From Oscillospiraceae bacterium (GTDB lineage Bacteria > Bacillota > Clostridia > Oscillospirales > CAG-272): a stretch of DNA of 46,650 bases. The notes under the pieces are model-generated. The model worked only from the letters and a program-made list of their open reading frames with translations. It was not told where the DNA came from and made no database searches. Within the stretch, counting starts at the first letter, position 1; the number at the start of each line of letters is the position of its first letter. This document shows, in pieces, positions 7,541 through 14,821 of the stretch. The stretch covers positions 1-46,650 of the forward strand of contig SVTT01000012.1 of the NCBI GenBank assembly GCA_015063625.1, read 5' to 3'. Position numbers and translations under genes: made by a program.

Positions 7541-7897
7541 TAGCGTGATGTCCTTAACGGACAAATCACGCTAACTAAGTTTGCCCTTGCGGGCAAGTGA
7601 ATTTATCTTTGATAGTGAAGTTTACTTTGTAAGTGAAGTTTCGCCTGTGGCGAAGTGATGGGCAAACTTAACTTCACTTGTGCGTAGCACAAACTTCACT
7701 GCGTAGCAACTTCACTTTCGCGTCAGCGAAAACTTCACCAACAGAAAAAGAGAGAACATTTCGGCGATAAACCGATTTGTTCTCTCTTCTGCCGTTATAA
7801 GGGCTTTTGCTTAGCCCATATCATGCGTTTGACCGGTCAAATGCAATGCTTGCACTTTGGTCAAAGCAATAATTCTCCGCTAAGGACATCGCCCAAT
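7541..7897 (+). repeat. GTGAAGTT multi-hairpin repeat element, copy 2
   Basis: The leading hairpin is 7541-7573 (TAGCGTGAT and GTCC arms, loop TTAAC). Left units: GTGAATTT 7597-7604, GTGAAGTT 7615-7622 and 7633-7640. Right units AACTTCAC: 7670-7677, 7692-7699, 7708-7715 and 7731-7738. Spacers fold as mini-hairpins, for example GCCC-TTGC-GGGC, TATC-TTT-GATA, TTAC-TTT-GTAA and TTGTGC-GTA-GCACAA. AAGTTTGCCC (7577-7586) pairs with GGGCAAACTT (7660-7669). A trailing 11-bp hairpin spans 7748-7788, and a conserved tail with a GACCGGTC palindrome runs to 7897. It follows the glucokinase stop by 17 nt. Nothing protein-coding is evident inside it. Confidence 0.92.
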
Positions 7898-8052
7898 CTT
7901 GCTGCGCGGGTTCTTCTGATGCAGTCAGACATCGCTTTGTAAAGGGAGCATGGAAATACGCCCGTGAGGTGCACCTGCGGGCAGGTTTGCATGACTCCCT
8001 TCTGTTTTGTCTGCCGATGCGGTTTTCAAAAGCGCAAAAAACGGTTTTCTTC

Positions 8053-8082
8053 TTGACATATGAGCGTGTTGTCGTGTATAAT
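8053..8082 (+). promoter_or_regulatory. SigmaA promoter of the DUF1836 gene
   Basis: A perfect TTGACA (8053-8058) and a perfect TATAAT (8077-8082) are spaced by 18 nt, with the start codon 29 nt downstream. The stretch from 7898 to 8052 holds nothing else recognisable. Confidence 0.88.
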
Positions 8083-8111
8083 GGGAACAAGAAAAACGAG
8101 GAGGTGCGATC

Positions 8112-8831
8112 ATGACCGAAAAGGAGCTGGAACAGCATATTGCAGAGGCGGTGAAGGATCTTGATCTGGAGGATCGGGAGATCCCCGCCATCGATCTTTA
8201 CCTTGATCAGATCCTCAGCCTTGTGGCAGATAAAAACAAGGGCGCGGCAGACCGTTACCGCGAGCGTACGCTGACCAAGACCATGATCAACAATTACTCC
8301 AAGGATGGGCTGATTAGCCCCATTACGGGTAAGAAATATACGCATGACCATATCATCGAGATGCTGCTCGTCTATGCGATGAAAAATACACTTTCGATCA
8401 GTGAGATCAAGCGTATTCTGCACGGTGCAAGAAATGATTGCAGCTTCACGGGTGCGGATCTGACGGCGGCCTACCGCCGTTTTTTGGGGGTCAAGGAGAG
8501 CAACCGTGCAAGGACGGGGGAGGTCGTGCTCTCGCTGCTGCACGAGGATGGACTTGATGTACAAAATGATCGGGATTTTTTTGTCGCCCTGCTCGATATC
8601 CTTTCGCTTTCCGCCTATTTGAAGGCGGTGGCGCAGGAGATGCTGGAGGCGCGTTATACCGATCCTGATTTTGCCGAGCGCGAGCGTCGAGAGCGTGAGA
8701 AGGCGGAGAAGCGCGAGCAGGCAGAGCGGGACAAGGCGGAAAAGCGTGAGCAGACCGAGCGCGAGCGCGAGGAGAAGCGAAAGGAAAAGGAAGAAAAGAA
8801 ACGGATCTTTATCGATTCGACCGAAACGTAG
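8112..8831 (+). CDS. DUF1836 domain-containing protein
   Basis: The 239-aa protein has an N-terminal DUF1836-type domain (about residues 25-170). Its typical core is Leu-Thr-Lys-Thr-Met-Ile-Asn-Asn-Tyr followed by a Lys-Tyr-Thr-x-Asp-His segment, which looks like a winged or MerR-like helix-turn-helix. The function of the family is not established; DNA binding is an inference from that core. Residues from about 185 to 232 form a low-complexity, almost uninterrupted Arg/Glu/Lys helix, probably a long charged single helix or coiled coil. AGGAGG precedes the ATG, and the promoter is close by. The gene stands alone between copy 2 of the repeat and the exopolysaccharide genes. Confidence 0.85.
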   Translation: MTEKELEQHIAEAVKDLDLEDREIPAIDLYLDQILSLVADKNKGAADRYRERTLTKTMINNYSKDGLISPITGKKYTHDHIIEMLLVYAMKNTLSISEIKRILHGARNDCSFTGADLTAAYRRFLGVKESNRARTGEVVLSLLHEDGLDVQNDRDFFVALLDILSLSAYLKAVAQEMLEARYTDPDFAERERREREKAEKREQAERDKAEKREQTEREREEKRKEKEEKKRIFIDSTET

Positions 8832-8869
8832 GCAAGAGGACCTGCGGGGGCGGAATGCCCTTCGCCGTC

Positions 8870-8898
8870 GGGGCGGGGCATCTTTTCGCCCCTTTTTT
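8870..8898 (+). terminator. Rho-independent terminator of the DUF1836 gene
   Basis: GGGGCG (8870-8875) pairs with CGCCCC (8887-8892) and is followed by six T residues at 8893-8898. It lies 39 nt after the stop codon. Confidence 0.82.
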
Positions 8899-8969
8899 GC
8901 TGTTTTTTTGACCGACTTCGGAAAAAGCAACGTTACAGGATGTTTAATTTTGTCATTTTATCGAATCTA

Positions 8970-8998
8970 TTGACAAAATACTATTTGTGTAGTAATAT
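8970..8998 (+). promoter_or_regulatory. SigmaA promoter of the exopolysaccharide gene set
   Basis: TTGACA at 8970-8975 and TAATAT at 8993-8998 have a 17-nt spacer. The predicted transcript would have a leader of about 140 nt before the ATG at 9146. Confidence 0.75.
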
Positions 8999-9018
8999 AA
9001 TATAGATGTTGAGGACGA

Positions 9019-9091
9019 GAGAGCGAGTTGACCTGTCCCCGGGTCCTGATTTTCGGCGGCGAGTGTGCTTGTAAAGTCCGCACTCGCTCTC
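9019..9091 (+). promoter_or_regulatory. Leader with two mutually exclusive hairpins
   Basis: GAGAGCGAG (9019-9027) can pair with CTCGCTCTC (9083-9091). GCGAGTG (9059-9065) can pair with CACTCGC (9081-9087), closing a 15-nt loop with the core GCTTGTAAAGTCC. The two right arms overlap, so only one stem can form at a time. No T-run follows, so this is not a simple attenuator. The 9051-9092 portion recurs at 45585-45626. Confidence 0.5.
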
Positions 9092-9145
9092 GATCTCTGT
9101 GGCAGATGCATGCGCCCCCAAGTACAGACGAAAGGATTTTGCGGT

Positions 9146-10999
9146 ATGAAGGAACGATATCTTGGCAAGGCACGCAAGCTGATCACACTGCTGTTTGCCG
9201 ATGCGGTGTTTTTTGCGCTTTCATTTTTTCTGGCAAACCTGTTGACCGCGGGCAGTCTTCTCGACGGCAAGGGTGATCTGTATTGGCTGCTCTTTACGGG
9301 CATGGCAACACTCCTGACCTTCTTTATCAGCGGTCTTTATTCGGTGGAAATGAGGTCGGTCGGCTTTTACGAGATGCTGCGGATCATGACGGCGATCGGC
9401 GTGCTGACGCTGCTTGATACGGCGTTTAGTCTGATCACCGGCTTTGCCCGCTTTTCCTCGGTTTTTGTTTTTTTCCTGATCTTTGCGGATCTCGTGGTGT
9501 TTTCCCGCTTCTTCCTTCGCTGGTGCCGTTCCATCAAATACCGCGTTTCGGCAAGGAGCGATCACACGCGTGTTATGGTGGTGGGAGGCGGCTCTGCCGG
9601 CTCGGTGGTCATCCAGGAGATGAAGACCTCCAAGCACATCCGCATGTTTCCGGTCTGCGTGATCGATGACGATCCCGCAAAGCTCCATTCCCGCATCTGC
9701 GGTGTGCCGATCGTGGGCAACCGCCATGACATCGAGCGCATGGCCGTGTATTATGACATCAAGCAGATCTTCATCACCATTCCCTCTGCAAAGGGAGAAG
9801 CGATCCGTGATATCTGCGAGATCTGCTCCCGCACCTCCTGCCGCGTGCAGATCCTTCCCGGTGTGTATCAGATGCTTGACAGCACCACGCTCATCAACAA
9901 TCTGCGCGAGATCGACGTCAATGACCTGCTTGGTCGTGCTCCCGCCGAGATCAACACCAAGGAGGTGTTTGCCTATTTGCAGGGCAAGCACATTCTGGTG
10001 ACGGGCGGCGGCGGCTCGATCGGCAGTGAGCTCTGCCGCCAGATCGCGGCGCATAATCCTGCCAAGCTGGTGATCTTCGACATTTACGAAAACAATGCCT
10101 ATGATATCGAGATGGAGCTTCGCCGTTCCTACCCGTATCTTGACCTTGAGGTCCTGATCGGCAGTGTTCGCGACATGCAGCGCCTGCGCACAGTGTTTGA
10201 TAAGATCAGACCTGAGATCGTTTTCCATGCTGCGGCGCATAAGCACGTTCCTCTGATGGAGCGAAGCCCCAAGGAGGCGATCAAGAATAACGTCTTCGGC
10301 ACCTACAACGTGGCAAAGGTCGCGGATGAATACCGTGCCGAGCGCTTTGTCATGATCTCAACCGACAAGGCGGTCAATCCCACCAACATCATGGGTGCCA
10401 CCAAGCGGATCTGCGAGATGATCGTGCAGACCTTCGGCCGTCGCTCCGAGCATACCGACTATGTGGCGGTGCGCTTTGGCAACGTGCTGGGCAGTAACGG
10501 CAGTGTGATCCCGCTTTTCAAAAAGCAGATCGAGGCGGGGGGACCCGTCACGGTCACGCACCGCGATATCGTACGCTATTTCATGACCATTCCCGAGGCG
10601 GTTTCGCTTGTTCTGCAAGCGGGTGCCTATGCCACGGGCGGCGAGATCTTCGTGCTTGACATGGGCGAGCCTGTGAAGATCGTGACGCTTGCGGAAAATC
10701 TGATCCGTCTTTCGGGCTATAAGCCTTATGAGGAGATCCCGATCGTCTTTACGGGGCTTCGTCCCGGCGAAAAGCTTTACGAGGAGCTGCTGATGGCGGA
10801 GGAGGGAATGAAATCCACCGCCAACCAGTCGATCTATATCGGAAAGCCCATTCAGTTTGACGAGGATGATCTTTGGAAAACGCTGGATGAGATGCGCGAG
10901 ATGATCGCGAACGATACCGACGAATATAAGGCACTCATCAAGCGCCTTGTGCCCACCTATCACGAGGGGGGCCCCAAGGTGCCGAGTCAGAAAAACTAA
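9146..10999 (+). CDS. Membrane-bound nucleotide-sugar epimerase/4,6-dehydratase (CapD/PglF/WbpM-like)
   Basis: The 617-aa protein has four N-terminal membrane helices (about residues 10-125), a first nucleotide-binding domain with a Gly-Gly-Gly-Ser-Ala-Gly loop near 150, and a C-terminal SDR domain. That domain has Thr-Gly-Gly-Gly-Gly-Ser-Ile-Gly at about 285-292 and Ser-Thr-Asp-Lys-Ala-Val-Asn-Pro-Thr-Asn near 405. The latter replaces the usual Tyr-x-x-x-Lys with Met-Gly-Ala-Thr-Lys, as in UDP-GlcNAc 4,6-dehydratases of this class. It makes modified UDP-sugars for surface polymers. The ATG at 9146 has AAAGGA upstream; a longer frame to 9065 lacks a ribosome binding site. It is the first gene of a three-gene exopolysaccharide unit. 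Confidence 0.92.
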   Translation: MKERYLGKARKLITLLFADAVFFALSFFLANLLTAGSLLDGKGDLYWLLFTGMATLLTFFISGLYSVEMRSVGFYEMLRIMTAIGVLTLLDTAFSLITGFARFSSVFVFFLIFADLVVFSRFFLRWCRSIKYRVSARSDHTRVMVVGGGSAGSVVIQEMKTSKHIRMFPVCVIDDDPAKLHSRICGVPIVGNRHDIERMAVYYDIKQIFITIPSAKGEAIRDICEICSRTSCRVQILPGVYQMLDSTTLINNLREIDVNDLLGRAPAEINTKEVFAYLQGKHILVTGGGGSIGSELCRQIAAHNPAKLVIFDIYENNAYDIEMELRRSYPYLDLEVLIGSVRDMQRLRTVFDKIRPEIVFHAAAHKHVPLMERSPKEAIKNNVFGTYNVAKVADEYRAERFVMISTDKAVNPTNIMGATKRICEMIVQTFGRRSEHTDYVAVRFGNVLGSNGSVIPLFKKQIEAGGPVTVTHRDIVRYFMTIPEAVSLVLQAGAYATGGEIFVLDMGEPVKIVTLAENLIRLSGYKPYEEIPIVFTGLRPGEKLYEELLMAEEGMKSTANQSIYIGKPIQFDEDDLWKTLDEMREMIANDTDEYKALIKRLVPTYHEGGPKVPSQKN

Positions 11000-11031
11000 T
11001 ATTATTTCAACATTTTACCAAGGAGTCAGAT

Positions 11032-12525
11032 ATGGATCACAACGTAAAGAACAGCGAAATCAGCCTTGCTTTTCTTTGGCAGGTATTCCGTCGCCGCATC
11101 GTGTGGCTTGCCGTCGCGTTGGCGGTGGGCATCGGTGTCGCGCTTGCCTATACCAAGCTGCTGGTCACGCCGATGTATTCCTCCTCTGCGGATTTCTTCG
11201 TGGAGAACACAGTGGAGAGCTCCAGCTCTATCACCTCTTCCTATCAGTCGGGTGCGGCACAGCTGGCGTCGAACTACGTCTATAAGATCAAGGGCAACGT
11301 CTTTCTTGAGGAGATGACCAAGGAGTATAATGCCCGAAGCGGCAGCTCACTGACGGTGGAGGAGCTGGCAGGCATGGTCACCGTTTCCTCGGAGAGTAAC
11401 ACCCCCGTGTTTACCGTCAAGGTCGTTTCCGCCGATCCCCAGATGGCATATGATATTCTCAAGGTGTTCGAGGATAAGACCTCCGATCTTTTAAAGAGCG
11501 AAAACACCAAGGATTACGTGAGCGTAGAGCCCAATAACAGGGGTGAGCTTGATACCGATCCCGATTCCCCGAATCTTCTTCTGAATCTTGCCATCGGCGG
11601 CTTTCTCACCTTTTTGATCACCTATTTTGTCTTCTTCCTTCGTGCATTTCTTGACAAGACCATTTACGGTGAGGATGCGCTCAAGGATAACTTCGAGATC
11701 CCCGTGGTGGGTCAGATCCCGCAGTGGGTGCGCGAGGGTGAATCGGCAAAGCGCCGTAAGCTGATCGGCGAGGATATCGAGTCGAATAAGGGTGATGCCA
11801 ACAGGATCAAGCGTGATTACGAGACCCGTTTGCTGAATGAGAAGACTCCCTTCTCGGTGGCAGAGTCCTTCAAGAACATGCGCACCAATCTGCTTTACGT
11901 CAAGAAGAAGGATGATCTTTCGCCCATCTTCGGTGTGACCTCGGGCTTTTCGGGCGCGGGCAAGAGCATTATGATCGCCAATATCGCCCTCAGCTTTGCG
12001 CAGCTCGGCAAGAAGGTGCTGCTGATTGACGGTGATATGCGTTGTCCCGCACAGCACAAGATCTTCTCTTTGGATAAAAAGCATAAGGGGCTTTCCGAGG
12101 CGCTCGCGGGACTGGAGGAAAAGCCCTTTGAGACCTGCACGGTCAAGGTTGCCGAGGGCGTGGATCTGATCCCCAGCGGGCATATTCCCCCCAACCCCTC
12201 CGAGCTGCTTTCCTCCACCAAAATGACAGAGCTCTTAAACGAGGCAAAGGCAGGATACGATTACATCTTTATCGATCTTCCGCCTCTTCTCGAAACCACC
12301 GACGCGGGCGTTCTTACAGCACAGCTGACGGGCTACGTCTTCGTGGTGCGTGCAGGCTATTCCAACATCAATGCCGTCAAGACGGCGATCGAGTCGCTGG
12401 AGGCGGTGGGGGCCACTCTTTCGGGCTTCCTGCTCAACGACGTAAACTATAAGCGCGGCTACGGCTATAACCGCTATGGCGGTAAGTACAGCAGCTATCA
12501 GCACGGTCAATACGGTCAGGAATGA
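11032..12525 (+). CDS. Fused Wzz-type chain-length regulator and BY-kinase
   Basis: The 497-aa protein joins an N-terminal Wzz domain (membrane helix near residues 20-42, extracellular loop, second helix near 180-205) to a cytoplasmic bacterial tyrosine kinase. Kinase motifs are Walker A Gly-Phe-Ser-Gly-Ala-Gly-Lys-Ser at about 304-311, Walker A' Leu-Leu-Ile-Asp-Gly-Asp-Met-Arg-Cys-Pro near 331-340, and Walker B Phe-Ile-Asp-Leu-Pro. The C-terminus is a Tyr/Gly-rich tail with seven tyrosines within 25 residues, the expected autophosphorylation cluster. Fusion in one chain is typical of Proteobacteria, whereas most Firmicutes split it. It would control polymer length and export. AAGGAG precedes the ATG, and its stop overlaps the next gene by 4 nt. 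Confidence 0.92.
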   Translation: MDHNVKNSEISLAFLWQVFRRRIVWLAVALAVGIGVALAYTKLLVTPMYSSSADFFVENTVESSSSITSSYQSGAAQLASNYVYKIKGNVFLEEMTKEYNARSGSSLTVEELAGMVTVSSESNTPVFTVKVVSADPQMAYDILKVFEDKTSDLLKSENTKDYVSVEPNNRGELDTDPDSPNLLLNLAIGGFLTFLITYFVFFLRAFLDKTIYGEDALKDNFEIPVVGQIPQWVREGESAKRRKLIGEDIESNKGDANRIKRDYETRLLNEKTPFSVAESFKNMRTNLLYVKKKDDLSPIFGVTSGFSGAGKSIMIANIALSFAQLGKKVLLIDGDMRCPAQHKIFSLDKKHKGLSEALAGLEEKPFETCTVKVAEGVDLIPSGHIPPNPSELLSSTKMTELLNEAKAGYDYIFIDLPPLLETTDAGVLTAQLTGYVFVVRAGYSNINAVKTAIESLEAVGATLSGFLLNDVNYKRGYGYNRYGGKYSSYQHGQYGQE

Positions 12526-13898
12526 AGCGTATTCTTGATCCGAAGGAGCTTGGCGCCTGTGTCAAACGGCACGGACCGACGCTCTACCGTGTGCTTCTCT
12601 CGGTGCTGACTGTCCTTGTGGCAGTTCTCACACGGGGCGATACCGAACGGATCGCCCCGTTTGCCATTGCCATGGTGATCGCTCTTTGCATAGGACTGGT
12701 GCTTTTGCGCCGCACACGGTATTTAACGCTGATTTTCTTGGAGCTTTCACTGCTGCTGATCTTCTGTTACGATTCCTTCTCCTTCTTTATTGAATACGTC
12801 TGGCTGCTCCCGATCGCCGTGGTGGCGTTGACGGTGCATCTGGTTCGTCTGTGTCCCCGCTTTTCCTTCGGTGCCTCCTTCCTTCCGCTTGCCGCCGTGG
12901 CACTCGCCACTATGCTCGGGGGCGTTGGTATGATCGGTGCGGGCGACTATTTCCGTCCTGCCTCACTGGTCTTTATGATCGGTCTTGGACCGGGGCTGCT
13001 GCTTTGCTATTGGATCCTCAAAAACGAGGCAAGAGAGGACGCCGATGAGGAGGCGTTGCTTTCGGATCTGTGCTTCTGGGGCATGAGCGCCGCCCTGATC
13101 GTTTTTGCCTACATGCTTCCGGCGCTTTGGGAGGTGCGTGCCTTCCACCTTTTGCCAAGCGTTCAGTGGAGCAATAATGTATCGACAATGCTGCTCATTG
13201 CCATGCCGGCTACTGTCTGTTGGGCGCACAAGCAAAGTGCGGGATATCTCCTCGCGTTCGGGATGTTCGGCGCACTGATGCTTTCGGGCTCGCGTGGCGG
13301 TCAGCTCTTTGCGGGCGTGGAATTGGTGATCTGCTGTGTTGCCGGCAGAATGACCGAGCGCGATCCCGTTAAAAAGATCTGGGCAGAGATGTTTTGTGCC
13401 TATGCGGTGATGGTTGCGGTATACGCCGGTGTGCTCATGGCGGTGAACGGCGGCGCCTTCGGCATCTACAACCCCGAGGAGGTGCGCTGGAAGCTGGTCG
13501 AGCGCAGCTTCGCCAACTTCCGTGAAAATCCGCTTTTCGGCAGCGGACTCGGCTATCTCGGCAATGCCGATCTTTATGACGGCAAGGCGGGCACCATCAA
13601 CTGGTATCACTGCTTCCCGGCACAGGTGCTGGGCGGACTCGGTATATTCGGTGTTCTTGCATGGGGCTGGCAGCTCATCAATCGCCTGCGCCTTTCGATC
13701 GCGGTGCGGAAGGACAGCGTCTTTCTCCTTGCACTTTGCTATTTGGGGTTGCTGCTGATGTCGATGGTCAATCCGGGCGAATTTTGCCCGATCCCATATG
13801 CGTATCTTGCCGTATTTTTCTTTGTGATGACCGAGCGCAAGACCGCTATTGCCACCAATCCTTTTCAAAAAAAGCATTCTCACGAGGAAACGGCATGA
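12522..13898 (+). CDS. O-antigen polymerase/ligase-like membrane protein (Wzy/WaaL type)
   Basis: The 458-aa protein has about 10-12 hydrophobic helices and a large loop between later helices (about 320-365). This is the usual shape of Wzy polymerases and O-antigen ligases. The loop contains Asn-Pro-Leu-Phe-Gly-Ser-Gly-Leu-Gly, a motif common in this superfamily. It would polymerise lipid-linked repeat units, or transfer the polymer, on the outer face of the membrane. The start overlaps the Wzz-kinase stop (ATGA), showing translational coupling. Its own TGA stop lies inside the stem of the downstream terminator. No glycosyltransferase or flippase is adjacent. Confidence 0.85.
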   Translation: MKRILDPKELGACVKRHGPTLYRVLLSVLTVLVAVLTRGDTERIAPFAIAMVIALCIGLVLLRRTRYLTLIFLELSLLLIFCYDSFSFFIEYVWLLPIAVVALTVHLVRLCPRFSFGASFLPLAAVALATMLGGVGMIGAGDYFRPASLVFMIGLGPGLLLCYWILKNEAREDADEEALLSDLCFWGMSAALIVFAYMLPALWEVRAFHLLPSVQWSNNVSTMLLIAMPATVCWAHKQSAGYLLAFGMFGALMLSGSRGGQLFAGVELVICCVAGRMTERDPVKKIWAEMFCAYAVMVAVYAGVLMAVNGGAFGIYNPEEVRWKLVERSFANFRENPLFGSGLGYLGNADLYDGKAGTINWYHCFPAQVLGGLGIFGVLAWGWQLINRLRLSIAVRKDSVFLLALCYLGLLLMSMVNPGEFCPIPYAYLAVFFFVMTERKTAIATNPFQKKHSHEETA

Positions 13899-13926
13899 TC
13901 CGTACGGATCATGCCGTTTTTCTTTT
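13888..13926. terminator. Bidirectional terminator between the exopolysaccharide unit and spoVT
   Basis: A perfect 15-bp stem (13888-13902 with 13905-13919, 2-nt centre) carries an A-run on the left and T-rich sequence on the right, so it can stop transcription from both converging genes. The left arm includes the last codons and the TGA of the polymerase gene. Confidence 0.9.
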
Positions 13927-14478
13927 TCAGGATTCGAGCTGTCTTCCGAGAAAGCCCGCTGCGGTTTGGATGAGCTTGCTTTCCACGTCGGTTGCGGGCA
14001 TATTCTTTTCCTGCTTGTCGGAGGAAAGAGAAACCACGCATCCCACGATATCGCCCTCCGCAAGGATGGGCATTGCCGTGCTGATGGTATGGCTGCCGCC
14101 CTCGCTGATGACGTAAAGACGCTCCATCCCCTCTCTCCATACATAGAGCGTGCGGCTCTCAATGATCTTCTCCAATGCCTCGGAGAGCGATTTTTCAGCG
14201 TATTCCTTGCGCGAAACGCCCGCTGTGGCGATCACAGCGTCGCGGTCGCAGATAACGACCGAGAGGGAGCAGGTCTTGTGGAGCGTTTCGGCATACTCGG
14301 CGGCAAAAGCCGCCAGCTCGCCGATGGGGGAATACTTTTTGAAGATGACCTCCCCCTCGCGGTCTGTATAAATTTCAAGCGGGTCGCCCTCGCGGATTCG
14401 CATGGTGCGGCGGATCTCCTTGGGGATCACGACACGTCCGAGATCGTCGATGCGACGCACAATTCCGGTTGCTTTCAT
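13927..14478 (-). CDS. spoVT: Stage V sporulation protein T, AbrB-family regulator
   Basis: The 183-aa protein has an N-terminal AbrB/SpoVT swapped-hairpin DNA-binding domain (residues 1-50, with Asp-Asp-Leu-Gly-Arg-Val-Val-Ile-Pro-Lys-Glu-Ile-Arg) and a C-terminal GAF-like domain (about 55-180). Size and two-domain layout match SpoVT, which in Bacillus adjusts sigmaG-dependent genes in the forespore. AAGGAG lies upstream of the start on the minus strand. It converges on the exopolysaccharide genes with a shared terminator. Its presence supports a spore-forming host. I could not identify a convincing sigmaG promoter upstream. Confidence 0.93.
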   Translation of the reverse strand: MKATGIVRRIDDLGRVVIPKEIRRTMRIREGDPLEIYTDREGEVIFKKYSPIGELAAFAAEYAETLHKTCSLSVVICDRDAVIATAGVSRKEYAEKSLSEALEKIIESRTLYVWREGMERLYVISEGGSHTISTAMPILAEGDIVGCVVSLSSDKQEKNMPATDVESKLIQTAAGFLGRQLES

Positions 14479-14729
14479 AAATAACTCCTTGTTTCACACT
14501 TCTTGGCGGTGTTGACAAGGATATTGTTTGTAGCGACGAGGAAAAATATCCATAGCATTCTTTGGAAAAAGTCGGTATATGGGGTGGATTTTCAGGAGGA
14601 TCAGCCGGAGAAAGGATCATCTTGCCCGCCCGTTTGACTCTGCACGGAGCCGCTGCGACAGGACCCACGGCAGATCAAATCGATATGCAGGGTTTTGGCG
14701 ACTGCTTTTCGCGATTTTCGCTTCTTCTC
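14479..14729. other. Intergenic stretch between divergent spoVT and the CNNM gene
   Basis: These 250 bases should hold the spoVT promoter on the minus strand. I see no confident promoter for it, no long hairpin and no coding frame with a ribosome binding site. Confidence 0.5.
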
Positions 14730-14758
14730 TTGACAAGATTTCGGTACAATGGTATAAT
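14730..14758 (+). promoter_or_regulatory. SigmaA promoter of the CNNM-dtxR-rnhA unit
   Basis: A perfect TTGACA (14730-14735) and a perfect TATAAT (14753-14758) have a 17-nt spacer. The start codon is at 14822. Confidence 0.88.
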
Positions 14759-14821
14759 AAAATGAGTATACCCGAAAATGGGTACTGCAATTTAAAGAAA
14801 AAAGGAGTTGGTTTTTTTCTC

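Noticed and set aside
7541-7573. Leading hairpin of copy 2 as the glucokinase terminator
   Set aside because: The stem is good but no T-run follows, and the same hairpin opens copy 3 as part of the repeat.
7821-8930. Long minus-strand frame opposite the DUF1836 gene and copy 2
   Set aside because: It mirrors the charged plus-strand gene, lacks a ribosome binding site and matches no family. The short common Leu-Ala-Glu-Asn peptide with copy 3 comes from the repeat itself and diverges at once.
9019-9091. Known riboswitch in the exopolysaccharide leader
   Set aside because: The fold does not match any class I can recognise, and the motif recurs in a non-leader place at 45585.
14479-14600. SigmaG promoter for spoVT on the minus strand
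   Set aside because: Some hexamer-like matches exist, but spacing and sequence were not good enough to call.
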